A stretch of DNA of 64,000 bases from NCBI RefSeq assembly GCF_036023875.1, contig NZ_CP107931.1, positions 3,782,001 through 3,846,000 on the forward strand. Reading direction: 5' to 3'. Positions 41,179-51,159 of the stretch are shown one piece after another. How positions within the stretch are numbered: position 1 is the stretch's first letter; each line of letters begins with the position of its first letter. The notes beneath the pieces were generated by a model, which was not told the origin of the DNA, ran no database searches, and worked only from the letters and a program-made list of their open reading frames with translations. The stretch is from Mycobacterium sp. NBC_00419 (GTDB taxonomy: Bacteria > Actinomycetota > Actinomycetes > Mycobacteriales > Mycobacteriaceae). Made by a program: the position numbers and the translations under genes.

Positions 41179-41673
41179 TCAGCAATTCCGCGCGGGTGTG
41201 ACCCAGGTGGTGATCTCGGCACGGAACACCTCGGTGCCGGCTCGGTCGTAGGCGCTGACCGGCACGACGATCTCGGCGCCCTCGGTGAGGGCGGTGAAGT
41301 CCGGCGGGTCCAGCCGGGCGCAGGCCCGCAGTGACGTCGTGGCCTTGTGCAGGTACTGCACGTCCATCGCCTTCGGGATCCAGCGATGCGTGGTCGGTAC
41401 CGTCGCTTCCATCAGCATCCCCATCGCCATCTCGGCGGCGTTGCACATCGCGATCGCGTGCACGGTGCGCAGGTGGTTGTAGGTCAGGATCCACTTGCGG
41501 ATGCCGACCTCGGCGTATCCGGGTTCCATGCGCACGACGTGGGGCAGGACTGTCGCGAAGAACGGCACCCGGGCGGCCGCCATGGCGGAGAACGCCACCT
41601 TGCCGCCGGGGTAGCAGGACAGTCGTTGCCAGATTCGGTAGGTGCCCGTCGTTGTCCCGGGGGGCGTAGCCAT
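41179..41673 (-). CDS. DUF4442 hot-dog fold protein (thioesterase-like)
   Basis: This 164-residue protein resembles the DUF4442/PaaI-like hot-dog thioesterase family. The features are RVPFFATVLPHVVRMEPGYAEVGIRK, then the helix segment RTVHAIAMCNAAEMAMGMLME, followed by beta strands. Such proteins hydrolyse or bind acyl-CoA. The ATG at 41673 is the first credible start, and a longer frame upstream runs antisense through the S10 promoter. It is the first gene of a five-gene operon and has an inverted repeat 11 bases before its start. Confidence 0.78.
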   Translation of the reverse strand: MATPPGTTTGTYRIWQRLSCYPGGKVAFSAMAAARVPFFATVLPHVVRMEPGYAEVGIRKWILTYNHLRTVHAIAMCNAAEMAMGMLMEATVPTTHRWIPKAMDVQYLHKATTSLRACARLDPPDFTALTEGAEIVVPVSAYDRAGTEVFRAEITTWVTPARNC

Positions 41674-41683
41674 GACGGCCGAC

Positions 41684-41699
41684 CTTACTCCGCGGTAAG
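41684..41699. promoter_or_regulatory. Operator candidate for the DUF4442-TetR operon
   Basis: CTTAC (41684-41688) and GTAAG (41695-41699) are inverted around TCCGCG, directly upstream of the first gene of the operon that ends in a TetR gene. Size and place fit an autoregulatory TetR site. Confidence 0.45.
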
Positions 41700-41759
41700 A
41701 TAACCCGCCGGGCCGGATCGCTGCAGCGCCGGCGCACGTACGCTGAGCAGGCAGTGCAG

Positions 41760-41816
41760 GAATTCGGCTGGCGCTCGAGCGAATTTGGCTGGCGCTCGAG
41801 CGAATTTGGCTGGCGC
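41760..41816. repeat. 21-bp tandem repeat (2.7 copies) in the S10 promoter region
   Basis: Copies start at 41760, 41781 and 41802. The first two are 21 bases each and the third is cut after 15. They differ at one base (TTCGGCT versus TTTGGCT). Each unit begins GAATTTGGCTGGCGC and ends TCGAGC. The unit length equals two helical turns, and the TTGGCT of the last copy is the likely -35 box of the S10 operon. Confidence 0.9.
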
Positions 41817-41834
41817 CGCGATCTGAGGCATACT
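41806..41834 (+). promoter_or_regulatory. Candidate S10 operon promoter
   Basis: TTGGCT (41806-41811) and CATACT (41829-41834) are separated by 17 bases. The -35 hexamer belongs to the last copy of the 21-bp repeat. This gives a leader of about 270 bases before rpsJ. The whole 437-base gap from 41674 to 42110 holds the operator, repeats, promoter and leader hairpins, with no coding sequence. Confidence 0.55.
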
Positions 41835-41893
41835 GTTCGGGTTGCCTTGAGCCGGGTTCGCACCCTGTCGGGAGCGTGCCGCTCAAGGTGTAC

Positions 41894-41922
41894 GACCGGC
41901 GCCCAAACGGGCGCGTCCGGTC
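41894..41922 (+). ncRNA. S10 leader hairpin 1
   Basis: GACCGG (41894-41899) pairs with CCGGTC (41917-41922) and the inner GCGCCC (41899-41904) with GGGCGC (41909-41914) around AAAC, giving a bulged GC-rich stem in the untranslated leader. It may take part in ribosomal protein feedback, as S10 leaders do in other bacteria, though no homology to the E. coli L4 site is claimed. Confidence 0.4.
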
Positions 41923-42068
41923 CCATCCTCGGAGTGCGACGGATTTTCCCGCGCCTTTGAGGCCGCGTGAGGGCGACACACCCGACCGCGGGGGCCGGAG
42001 CACCAGGACAGGTAAAGAGCGGCGGCGACAGCCAGCGCGACGCTTTCGGGCGTAGCGCAGACCACCGT

Positions 42069-42084
42069 GTCCCCTTGCGGGGAC
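42069..42084 (+). ncRNA. S10 leader hairpin 2
   Basis: GTCCCC (42069-42074) and GGGGAC (42079-42084) form a perfect stem with a TTGC loop, 26 bases before the rpsJ start. It could affect ribosome access or transcript processing. Confidence 0.45.
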
Positions 42085-42110
42085 CAAGCAGGAGTGAAGG
42101 TAGGAGAAGC

Positions 42111-42416
42111 GTGGCGGGACAAAAGATCCGCATCAGGCTCAAGGCCTACGACCATGAGGCCATTGACGCCTCGGCGCGCAAGATCGTGGAAACGGTCACT
42201 CGAACCGGCGCCAGTGTGGTCGGCCCAGTGCCGCTGCCGACGGAAAAGAACGTGTACTGCGTCATCCGCTCACCGCATAAGTACAAGGACTCGCGGGAGC
42301 ACTTCGAGATGCGTACTCACAAGCGGCTCATCGACATCCTCGACCCGACGCCGAAGACGGTTGACGCGCTCATGCGCATCGATCTGCCGGCCAGCGTCGA
42401 CGTGAACATTCAGTAG
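42111..42416 (+). CDS. rpsJ: 30S ribosomal protein S10
   Basis: This 101-residue uS10 (also NusE) opens the S10 operon. It begins [20 protein letters not shown] and has the conserved [36 protein letters not shown] region. The GTG at 42111 is preceded by TAGGAGAAGC. The long open frame upstream is leader sequence. Confidence 0.98.
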
Positions 42417-42430
42417 GAGTCGGCGGACAG

Positions 42431-43084
42431 ATGGCTAGAAAAGGAATCTTGGGTACGAAGCTGGGCATGACCCAGGTCTTCGACGAGAACAATCGCGTGG
42501 TCCCGGTGACGGTCGTCAAGGCCGGCCCGAACGTGGTGACCCGCATCCGCACGCCCGAGCGTGACGGCTACAGCGCGGTGCAGCTCGCCTACGGCGAGAT
42601 CAGCCCCCGCAAGGTCAACAAGCCGGTCACCGGCCAGTTCGCCGCCGCCGGGGTCAACCCGCGCCGGCATCTGGCCGAGCTGCGCCTGGACGACGAGGCC
42701 GCGGCCGCCGAGTACGAGGTCGGCCAGGAGCTGACGGCGGAGATCTTCGCCGACGGCGCCTACGTCGACGTCACCGGCACCAGCAAGGGCAAGGGCTTCG
42801 CCGGCACCATGAAGCGTCACGGCTTCAAGGGCCAGGGCGCCAGCCACGGTGCCCAGGCAGTGCACCGCCGGCCGGGCTCGATCGGTGGCTGCGCCACCCC
42901 GGGCCGTGTCTTCAAGGGCACCCGCATGTCGGGCCGGATGGGTAGCGACCGCATCACCACGCAGAACCTGCTGGTGCACAAGGTCGATGCCGAGAACGGC
43001 GTCCTGTTGATCAAGGGTGCGGTCCCCGGCCGCACCGGCGGCCTGGTGATGGTTCGCACGGCGGTCAAACGAGGTGAGAAGTAA
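42431..43084 (+). CDS. rplC: 50S ribosomal protein L3
   Basis: This 217-residue uL3 binds near the peptidyl transferase centre. It starts [19 protein letters not shown] and has the long-loop region [20 protein letters not shown] and [16 protein letters not shown]. The stop overlaps the rplD start by one base (TAATG). Confidence 0.98.
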   Translation: MARKGILGTKLGMTQVFDENNRVVPVTVVKAGPNVVTRIRTPERDGYSAVQLAYGEISPRKVNKPVTGQFAAAGVNPRRHLAELRLDDEAAAAEYEVGQELTAEIFADGAYVDVTGTSKGKGFAGTMKRHGFKGQGASHGAQAVHRRPGSIGGCATPGRVFKGTRMSGRMGSDRITTQNLLVHKVDAENGVLLIKGAVPGRTGGLVMVRTAVKRGEK

Positions 43085-43755
43085 TGAGTCTCAAGATTGA
43101 CGTCCATACCCCGGGCGGCACGAAGGACGGCAGCGTCGAGTTGCCTGCCGAGCTGTTCGACGTGGAAGCCAACGTGGCGCTGATGCACCAGGTTGTCATC
43201 GCGCAGCTGGCCGCCAAGCGTCAGGGCACCCACGCGACCAAGACTCGCGCTCAGGTCTCCGGCGGTGGCAAGAAGCCGTACCGGCAGAAGGGCACCGGCC
43301 GCGCCCGTCAGGGCTCGACCCGCGCGCCGCAGTTCGCCGGTGGTGGTGTGGTGCACGGCCCGCAGCCGCGCGACTACAGCCAGCGGACCCCGAAGAAGAT
43401 GATCGCCGCCGCGCTGCGCGGCGCGTTGTCCGACCGGGCCCGCAACGAGCGCATCCACGCGGTGACCGAGTTGGTCGCCGGCCAGGCGCCGTCGACCAAG
43501 AGTGCCAAGACGTTCCTGGGCGCGCTGGTTCCGGATCGCACGCCCGGCAAGAACACCAAGGTGCTCGTCGTCATCGGGCGCAGCGACGAGGTCGGCGCGA
43601 AGAGCGTGCGCAACCTGCCCGGTGTGCACGTGATCTCGCCCGATCAGCTCAACACCTACGACGTGCTCAACGCCGACGACGTGGTGTTCAGCGTGGAGGC
43701 CCTCAATGCCTACATCGAGCACGCCGCGAAGGCGAAGCAGGAGGTGTCCGCCTGA
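43084..43755 (+). CDS. rplD: 50S ribosomal protein L4
   Basis: This 223-residue uL4 lines the exit tunnel. The tunnel loop [36 protein letters not shown] (core [16 protein letters not shown]) is intact. It is fused tightly to its neighbours by TAATG and TGATG junctions. L4 is the autoregulator of this operon in other bacteria, and whether this holds here is unknown. Confidence 0.98.
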   Translation: MSLKIDVHTPGGTKDGSVELPAELFDVEANVALMHQVVIAQLAAKRQGTHATKTRAQVSGGGKKPYRQKGTGRARQGSTRAPQFAGGGVVHGPQPRDYSQRTPKKMIAAALRGALSDRARNERIHAVTELVAGQAPSTKSAKTFLGALVPDRTPGKNTKVLVVIGRSDEVGAKSVRNLPGVHVISPDQLNTYDVLNADDVVFSVEALNAYIEHAAKAKQEVSA

Positions 43756-44057
43756 TGGCTATCCAGACTGATCCCCGCGACATCATCCTGGCTCCGGTCA
43801 TCTCGGAGAAGTCGTACGGACTGATCGAGGACAACGTCTACACGTTCATCGTCCACCCGGACTCGAACAAGACGCAGATCAAGATCGCCATCGAGAAGAT
43901 CTTCGCTGTGAAGGTCGACTCGGTGAACACCGCCAACCGGCAGGGCAAGCGCAAGCGCACCCGGACCGGCTACGGCCAGCGCAAGAGCACCAAGCGCGCG
44001 ATCGTGACCCTGGCCCCCGGCAGCAAGCCGATCGACCTCTTCGGAGCACCGGCCTAG
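43755..44057 (+). CDS. rplW: 50S ribosomal protein L23
   Basis: This 100-residue uL23 sits at the tunnel exit and docks trigger factor and SRP. Conserved parts are [39 protein letters not shown] and [20 protein letters not shown]. It starts in the TGATG junction with rplD. Confidence 0.98.
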   Translation: MAIQTDPRDIILAPVISEKSYGLIEDNVYTFIVHPDSNKTQIKIAIEKIFAVKVDSVNTANRQGKRKRTRTGYGQRKSTKRAIVTLAPGSKPIDLFGAPA

Positions 44058-44087
44058 CCGGCACGAAAAGAACTCAGGAACCAGAAC

Positions 44088-44927
44088 ATGGGAATTCGCA
44101 AGTACAAGCCGACGACCCCCGGTCGCCGCGGTGCCAGCGTCTCCGATTTCGCCGAGATCACTCGCTCGACTCCGGAGAAGTCGCTGATCCGCCCGCTGCA
44201 CAGCACCGGTGGCCGCAACGCGCACGGCCGGATCACCACCCGGCACAAGGGTGGTGGCCACAAGCGTGCCTACCGCGTCATCGACTTCCGTCGTAACGAC
44301 AAGGACGGCGTCAACGCCAAGGTCGCGCACATCGAGTACGACCCGAACCGCACCGCGAACATCGCTCTGCTGCACTTCCTCGACGGCGAGAAGCGCTACA
44401 TCATCGCCCCGCAGGGACTTTCGCAGGGTGACGTGGTCGAGTCGGGTCCCAACGCCGACATCAAGCCGGGTAACAACCTGCCGCTGCGCAACATCCCGGC
44501 CGGTACCGTCATCCACGCTGTCGAGCTGCGTCCCGGCGGCGGTGCCAAGCTGGCCCGATCGGCCGGCTCGAGCATCCAGTTGCTGGGCAAGGAAGGCGCT
44601 TACGCCTCCCTGCGTATGCCCTCGGGTGAGATCCGCCGTGTCGACGTGCGCTGCCGCGCCACCGTCGGCGAGGTGGGCAACGCCGAGCAGGCGAACATCA
44701 ACTGGGGCAAGGCCGGCCGTATGCGCTGGAAGGGCAAGCGCCCCACCGTCCGTGGTGTCGTGATGAACCCGGTCGACCACCCGCACGGCGGCGGCGAGGG
44801 TAAGACCTCCGGTGGCCGCCACCCGGTCAGCCCGTGGGGCAAGCCTGAGGGCCGTACCCGCAAGCCAAACAAGCCGAGCGACAAGCTCATCGTCCGACGC
44901 CGGCGCACCGGCAAGAACAAGCGCTAG
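44088..44927 (+). CDS. rplB: 50S ribosomal protein L2
   Basis: This 279-residue uL2 is needed for subunit association and peptidyl transfer. Hallmarks are [39 protein letters not shown] and the C-terminal [20 protein letters not shown] with the conserved functional His. Confidence 0.98.
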   Translation: MGIRKYKPTTPGRRGASVSDFAEITRSTPEKSLIRPLHSTGGRNAHGRITTRHKGGGHKRAYRVIDFRRNDKDGVNAKVAHIEYDPNRTANIALLHFLDGEKRYIIAPQGLSQGDVVESGPNADIKPGNNLPLRNIPAGTVIHAVELRPGGGAKLARSAGSSIQLLGKEGAYASLRMPSGEIRRVDVRCRATVGEVGNAEQANINWGKAGRMRWKGKRPTVRGVVMNPVDHPHGGGEGKTSGGRHPVSPWGKPEGRTRKPNKPSDKLIVRRRRTGKNKR

Positions 44928-44946
44928 GCAGAGGGAGTAGCCAGAG

Positions 44947-45228
44947 ATGCCACGCAGCCTGAAGAAGGGTCCGTTCGTCGACGACCATCTGCTCAAGAAG
45001 GTCGACGTTCAGAACGAGAAGAACACCAAGCAGGTCATCAAGACCTGGTCGCGTCGTTCGACCATCATCCCGGATTTCATCGGTCACACCTTCGCGGTCC
45101 ACGACGGCCGCAAGCACGTGCCGGTGTTCGTCACCGAGGCCATGGTCGGTCACAAGCTGGGCGAGTTCGCCCCGACGCGGACGTTCAAGGGTCACATCAA
45201 GGACGACCGGAAAGCGAAGCGTCGATAA
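44947..45228 (+). CDS. rpsS: 30S ribosomal protein S19
   Basis: This 93-residue uS19 of the 30S head begins [19 protein letters not shown] and has [20 protein letters not shown] and [33 protein letters not shown] precedes the ATG. Confidence 0.98.
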
Positions 45229-45230
45229 CC

Positions 45231-46528
<1,298 letters not shown>

Positions 46529-46530
46529 TC

Positions 46531-46947
46531 ATGTTGATTCCCCGTAAAGTCAAGCACCGCAAGCAACACCACCCCAGGCAGCGTGGTATCGCCAGCGGTG
46601 GAACGTCGGTGACGTTCGGTGACTACGGCATCCAGGCACTGGAGCACGCCTACATCACCAACCGGCAGATCGAGTCCGCTCGTATCGCCATCAACCGGCA
46701 CATCAAGCGTGGCGGCAAGGTGTGGATCAACATCTTCCCGGACCGTCCGCTGACCAAGAAGCCCGCCGAGACCCGCATGGGTTCCGGTAAGGGTTCACCC
46801 GAGTGGTGGGTGGCCAACGTGAAGCCCGGCCGCGTGCTCTTCGAGCTGAGTTACCCCAATGAGCAGATTGCGCGCGAAGCACTGACCCGCGCAATCCACA
46901 AGCTGCCGATCAAGGCACGCATCGTGACCCGAGAGGAGCAGTTCTGA
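46531..46947 (+). CDS. rplP: 50S ribosomal protein L16
   Basis: This 138-residue uL16 contacts the A-site tRNA. Conserved parts are [39 protein letters not shown] and [20 protein letters not shown]. It ends in a TGATG junction with rpmC. Confidence 0.98.
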   Translation: MLIPRKVKHRKQHHPRQRGIASGGTSVTFGDYGIQALEHAYITNRQIESARIAINRHIKRGGKVWINIFPDRPLTKKPAETRMGSGKGSPEWWVANVKPGRVLFELSYPNEQIAREALTRAIHKLPIKARIVTREEQF

Positions 46948-47180
46948 TGGCAGTGGGCGTCAGCGCCGGTGAACTGCGCGAACTGACCGACGACGAGTTG
47001 GCCGACAAGCTGCGTGAGTCCAAGGAAGAGCTGTTCAACCTGCGCTTCCAGATGGCCACCGGGCAGCTGGACAACAATCGCCGGCTTCGCTTGGTCCGGC
47101 AGGAAATCGCACGCATCTACACGGTGCTGCGCGAACGTGAACTGGGTCTGGCCTCCGGACCCGCTGGTGAGGAATCGTGA
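46947..47180 (+). CDS. rpmC: 50S ribosomal protein L29
   Basis: This 77-residue uL29 has the two-helix core [20 protein letters not shown] and [20 protein letters not shown]. The stop overlaps the GTG start of rpsQ. Confidence 0.97.
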   Translation: MAVGVSAGELRELTDDELADKLRESKEELFNLRFQMATGQLDNNRRLRLVRQEIARIYTVLRERELGLASGPAGEES

Positions 47181-47488
47181 TGGCAGAAAACCCTGCAAAA
47201 TCGGCTGGACCCAACTACACCCCGGCGACCGAGAAGCCCCGCGGCCGGCGCAAGACCGCCATCGGCTACGTGGTCAGCGACAAGATGGAGAAGACCATCG
47301 TCGTCGAGATCGAGTCGCGTGCGCAGCACCCCAAGTACGGCAAGATCATCCGGACGACCAAGAAGGTCAAGGCCCACGACGAGGACGGCGTCGCCGGTAT
47401 CGGCGACCGGGTCTCGCTGATGGAGACCCGTCCGCTGTCGGCCACCAAGCGCTGGCGGCTCGTGGATGTTCTGGAGAAGGCCAAGTAG
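47177..47488 (+). CDS. rpsQ: 30S ribosomal protein S17
   Basis: This 103-residue uS17 has the OB-fold core [37 protein letters not shown] and [20 protein letters not shown]. It starts at GTG overlapping the rpmC stop, with an ATG as the second codon being the alternative. It closes the first ribosomal block and is followed by a terminator. Confidence 0.97.
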   Translation: MMAENPAKSAGPNYTPATEKPRGRRKTAIGYVVSDKMEKTIVVEIESRAQHPKYGKIIRTTKKVKAHDEDGVAGIGDRVSLMETRPLSATKRWRLVDVLEKAK

Positions 47489-47504
47489 GCCACGCACTTC
47501 ACGC

Positions 47505-47536
47505 AATGCCCATCACCTCACCAGGTGGTGGGCATT
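47505..47536 (+). terminator. Terminator after rpsQ
   Basis: AATGCCCATCACC (47505-47517) and GGTGGTGGGCATT (47524-47536) pair with one G-T, around a TCACCA loop, and GTTTGTT follows. This ends the S10 block before the glycan-type cluster. Nothing else is recognised in the 198-base gap up to 47686. Confidence 0.75.
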
Positions 47537-47686
47537 GTTTGTTATGGCGGCGTTGTTGTGGAGGCACGGACTCCTCCGGCATGCGCCCGCTGACCGGGCG
47601 TTTCGCTTTCGGGATAGCACGGCAGGGGCCTAAGTTGTATGTGAGACTCTTGTGAATTGACGTCCCCGTTAAGCAAGGCGAGCCCG

Positions 47687-49639
47687 ATGCCTCACGTGCA
47701 GAACAGATCATCGCGTTGGTCGGCAATGGCTGTCGCGCTGGTCGCGCTGGCCATGTGGACCGCCCCCGCGGTCACTGCCGAACCGAACGACCCTGTCGCG
47801 CTGTCGAACTCACCCGTCATCGCGCTGGTCGACATGGGTTCGAGCGCACCGCTGGCCTTCTACGGCGACCAGGGCACCGCGACCCTGACCTTCCCGGTAC
47901 CGCAGGGCCTGGTGCCGGTGGCCTTGAATGCCACCGTCGAGGTCCCGATCAACGTCGCCTCCGGCACGCTCAGTGTCACCCAGGACGACCGCACGATCGC
48001 CCGCATCCCGCTGCCGCCGGTCGATCAGGCGCCAATCGTGATCCCGCTTGTCGGGGCGGAGATCATCGACAACTCGGTGACCGTCACCCTGCGCACGTAT
48101 CTGGTCCCGGTCGAGGGCTACTGCCTGGACCCGACGAACCCGCTGCGACTCGTCAACGGTTCGGTCGCGTTCGACGGCATCGAACTGCCGCCGACCACGG
48201 TTGCCGAGTTCCTCCCGCCGGTGCTCCGCAAGCTGACGATCTCGATCCCGGCCAACCCGAGCAAGGTGGAATCCGAAGCCGCTGTCCGGTTGGCCGCGGC
48301 CACCGTCGCCCACTACGGAACCCAGACCACCACCGTCGCGGTGACCACGATCGGTTCCGGGCCGGCAGCGCCGCAGTTTCCCTTCGAGCGGGGCATCGTC
48401 ATCCAGGAGGGTCCCGACACCGGGCTGTCGCTCCAGCCGGGTGACGGCGTCATCCCCGCCCTGCGAATCTCGGGGCCTGCCAACGAACTGACCAATCAGA
48501 CGCGACTGTTGTCCTCGGACATCTCCCGGCTCGCGCTGAGCTCCAAGGCGGTTGCCGGTCCGCTGCGAATCGCCGCGCAGCTGCCCGGCAACGTGACGAC
48601 GTTGCGCGAGTTGGGCCAGAACGGGGTGACGGCCGTGGCGCTCGCGCCTCAGGTCACCGTTGGTCTGGACCAGACCCGGCTGGGCCGCTCGGCGCATAAC
48701 GTGCGGGTCCACCTGATGGGCTCCTACACTCCGGTCCCGCCTTCGGTCAGTGCCCGTCTCGTCGCCCTCGTTGGGGGAGAGACCATCGACCGCTGGCCCA
48801 CCGACACCAGCGGGGTGATCGACCGCTGGGTGAACGTGCCCGATCGGCTGTTGCAGCGCTACACCAATCTCGGAGTGGCACTCAACATCGCGGGCAACAC
48901 CGGGCGGTGCGGGGAATTCCAGCCACTCACCCTGACCGTCGACGGTGACAGCGTGGTCCAGAGCACCCCCGCCACCCCGCCGGTGCCCAGCGGGTTCCAG
49001 TCGCTGCCGCAGTCGTTGATGCCCCGGGTCCAGGTCGGCATCGGCTCCGACGCCTTCGCCGACACCGTGCGGGCCGCCACGATCATCGTCGGTCTGCAAC
49101 GGCTCAGTGCCCTGCCCATCGACGTCGCCGTCACCGACGTGCAGGCTGCCGTCAACAGCAGGTTGCCCGCGGTGATCGTCGCTGCCGACGGCTGGAAGTT
49201 CAACAAGGTCACCCTGCCCGTCAGCCCCACCAACGGCAGGCTGTCGCTGGAGGGGGTCGACAGCGCCGGTGAGCCGACCACGTTGACCCTCGACCCGGCC
49301 ATCATGTTCGGGTCCCTGCAGACGGTGTTCGACGGACAACGCTCGATGCTGGTCGCAACGTCCAACGGCGCACCCGAACAACTCGACGAGCTGCTGCGCT
49401 GGCTCAGCAGCGACCCACGTCGATGGTCGAGGCTCACCGGAACGGCGCTCGTCGCGACACCGGGCCACAGCCCGGTCACTGTGGGTCCGCAGCCGGGAGT
49501 CGCCGCCGAGGAGGCGCCAGCCGCCACCGAGGACCGCAAGACGTGGGCGTGGGCATTGGGTGGCGGCATCGTCGCCGTGGCCGCCATCGGAACCGCGTTG
49601 ATCCTGGTGCGTTCCCGCAGAGGCGAATCCGGCGACTGA
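47687..49639 (+). CDS. BcsB-like secreted/membrane-anchored protein
   Basis: This 650-residue protein has a cleavable signal peptide (about residues 1-31, ending MWTAPAVTA) and one C-terminal membrane helix (WALGGGIVAVAAIGTALILV) followed by a short basic tail. The extracytoplasmic part has a repeated beta-rich layout. FYGDQGTATLTFPVPQGLVP and a later second set suggest the BcsB family, the periplasmic partner of cellulose synthase. The ATG at 47687 gives a sensible signal peptide. A TTG 30 bases upstream is in frame. It opens a four-gene run ending with a GT2 synthase and a GT-C-type protein. Family call is moderate. Confidence 0.62.
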   Translation: MPHVQNRSSRWSAMAVALVALAMWTAPAVTAEPNDPVALSNSPVIALVDMGSSAPLAFYGDQGTATLTFPVPQGLVPVALNATVEVPINVASGTLSVTQDDRTIARIPLPPVDQAPIVIPLVGAEIIDNSVTVTLRTYLVPVEGYCLDPTNPLRLVNGSVAFDGIELPPTTVAEFLPPVLRKLTISIPANPSKVESEAAVRLAAATVAHYGTQTTTVAVTTIGSGPAAPQFPFERGIVIQEGPDTGLSLQPGDGVIPALRISGPANELTNQTRLLSSDISRLALSSKAVAGPLRIAAQLPGNVTTLRELGQNGVTAVALAPQVTVGLDQTRLGRSAHNVRVHLMGSYTPVPPSVSARLVALVGGETIDRWPTDTSGVIDRWVNVPDRLLQRYTNLGVALNIAGNTGRCGEFQPLTLTVDGDSVVQSTPATPPVPSGFQSLPQSLMPRVQVGIGSDAFADTVRAATIIVGLQRLSALPIDVAVTDVQAAVNSRLPAVIVAADGWKFNKVTLPVSPTNGRLSLEGVDSAGEPTTLTLDPAIMFGSLQTVFDGQRSMLVATSNGAPEQLDELLRWLSSDPRRWSRLTGTALVATPGHSPVTVGPQPGVAAEEAPAATEDRKTWAWALGGGIVAVAAIGTALILVRSRRGESGD

Positions 49640-49641
49640 CG

Positions 49642-51159
49642 ATGACGGCGACGGCAGCGACACCGGCGCACGTGGCCGAACCGCCCACGCCGTGGCTGCA
49701 TGGACTGCGGCCGATCTATCGGCTGGTGTTCCGGTGGGCTTTCATCGCGGTGCTGACCGTGTTCGCGTTCCACGAGTCCCTGGAATCGCTGCTCGAGTCC
49801 AGCCGGGCGGGCAGTCTCAACGGCTACGTCTGGGTGGTGCCGATGGCCGCCATCATGGCCGCCATCGGGGTAGCGCGCCGGGAGCGCACCGAACTGCCGA
49901 TCCACGACCGTCAGACCGACATCATCGTCGGCATCATCGGCATGGGCGTGGCCCTGATGGTGCACGGCGTTCTGCTGCAACGGTATGCGAGCTATTTCCA
50001 CCTGCTGCGGCTCGACCTGCTGGCCATGTGGTTCTTCGTGGTCAGTTCCAGCGTGGTGTTGTTCGGACTGCGGCCGGTGACCCGATTCGCATGGGTGTGG
50101 GCACTGCTGTTGGCCGTTTTTCCGCTGCCCTACCAGATCGTGGTCATCCTCCTCGGCGGCAGCCGGGTGGCTGCCGGCGGGGCGGTGCTGATCATCGCCG
50201 CCAGTGCCACCGCGATCGCCGTCGGCCGCACCAGAAGCCGGGCCGTGGTCGGCGCGGTGGGTTCCTGGGGTGTGGGCCTGATCGTTCTGATGGGCATGGC
50301 CGTCGTACGGCCCAACGGACCGGTGTTCGCGTTCCAGATGATTCCGTCGGTCACTGCGATCGCCCTGGTCGGGTTGGCCCTGTACTTCCGCGCGCGTCGT
50401 GGTGCCCCCAAGCGCGTCCTGGACCGCCGGATGGAACCCCTTGCCGCCAAGGAGGTCTGGTCCGGTCTGGTGTTGGTGCTGGCCGTCGCGGTCGCCTTGT
50501 CGCTGGTGTCGCTGCCCGGTAGTACCAACCCGCCGGCGACCCAGGTTTCCTGGATGACGTTCGGGCGCCCGCTGGACGCGCCGGTCGGCTGGCACACCAC
50601 TGAGCAGATCGAGTTCAACTGGGTCCGCCGGCTCTTCGGCCGCGACTCCACGCTGCTCCGCCAGGAAATGGTTGCCGATACGGGAAATCCCAAGTGGGAC
50701 AAGTTCGCCCGCCCACGCACCGTCATCGTGGACTCCACCAACACCTGGCGGCCGTTCTCCTTGAACGTCTATCCGTCCGTGGTGCTCTACGACGTCGCCT
50801 CCAGCCGGTTGAGTGAGCCGCGCCGGGTGGATCTCGGCCACGGAGTCACCGGCTTCATGTACAGCATCATCGACGACCAGCTTCTGGTGACCTGGAACAC
50901 CGTGGTATTCGAGTGGCGCAACAAGGACTCGGCGCAGCGGGTTCTGATCGGCTCGGTGGACAACCACGAGGCCGAAGCGCCGTTCCCGGAACCCAACGGC
51001 GCACTGCTGCCCACGTTGGGCACGCTGTTCACCGTGCTGTTCCGCGGTAACTCCGTCACGACCAACAAGGATCCGGAGTTCAAGGACGCCGAGATGCTCA
51101 CCCAGTTCGGCCGGGGTCTGGTGGATGCCCAACTCAAGAGCTCGGAGAGCCTGGGATGA
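49642..51159 (+). CDS. Polytopic membrane protein with exosortase-like topology and extracytoplasmic C-terminal domain
   Basis: This 505-residue protein has about nine hydrophobic helices in residues 25-290 and then a soluble domain of about 215 residues likely outside the membrane. The helix order and the segment WALLLAVFPLPYQIVVILLG resemble the N-terminal half of exosortases, and the tail is placed like the EpsI domain of exosortase fusions. However, the protein contains no cysteine, so the exosortase nucleophile is absent. It may be a structural or export subunit. It starts 2 bases after the BcsB-like gene and overlaps the GT2 gene in an ATGA junction. No firm function. Confidence 0.55.
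   Translation: MTATAATPAHVAEPPTPWLHGLRPIYRLVFRWAFIAVLTVFAFHESLESLLESSRAGSLNGYVWVVPMAAIMAAIGVARRERTELPIHDRQTDIIVGIIGMGVALMVHGVLLQRYASYFHLLRLDLLAMWFFVVSSSVVLFGLRPVTRFAWVWALLLAVFPLPYQIVVILLGGSRVAAGGAVLIIAASATAIAVGRTRSRAVVGAVGSWGVGLIVLMGMAVVRPNGPVFAFQMIPSVTAIALVGLALYFRARRGAPKRVLDRRMEPLAAKEVWSGLVLVLAVAVALSLVSLPGSTNPPATQVSWMTFGRPLDAPVGWHTTEQIEFNWVRRLFGRDSTLLRQEMVADTGNPKWDKFARPRTVIVDSTNTWRPFSLNVYPSVVLYDVASSRLSEPRRVDLGHGVTGFMYSIIDDQLLVTWNTVVFEWRNKDSAQRVLIGSVDNHEAEAPFPEPNGALLPTLGTLFTVLFRGNSVTTNKDPEFKDAEMLTQFGRGLVDAQLKSSESLG

Noticed and set aside
41760..41816. CRISPR-like array
   Set aside because: The units are contiguous with no spacers and only 2.7 copies, so this is a simple tandem repeat.
49423..49641. 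Upstream extension of the polytopic membrane protein gene
   Set aside because: It overlaps the BcsB-like coding region in another frame and encodes Arg-rich noise. ATG at 49642 directly follows the upstream stop.
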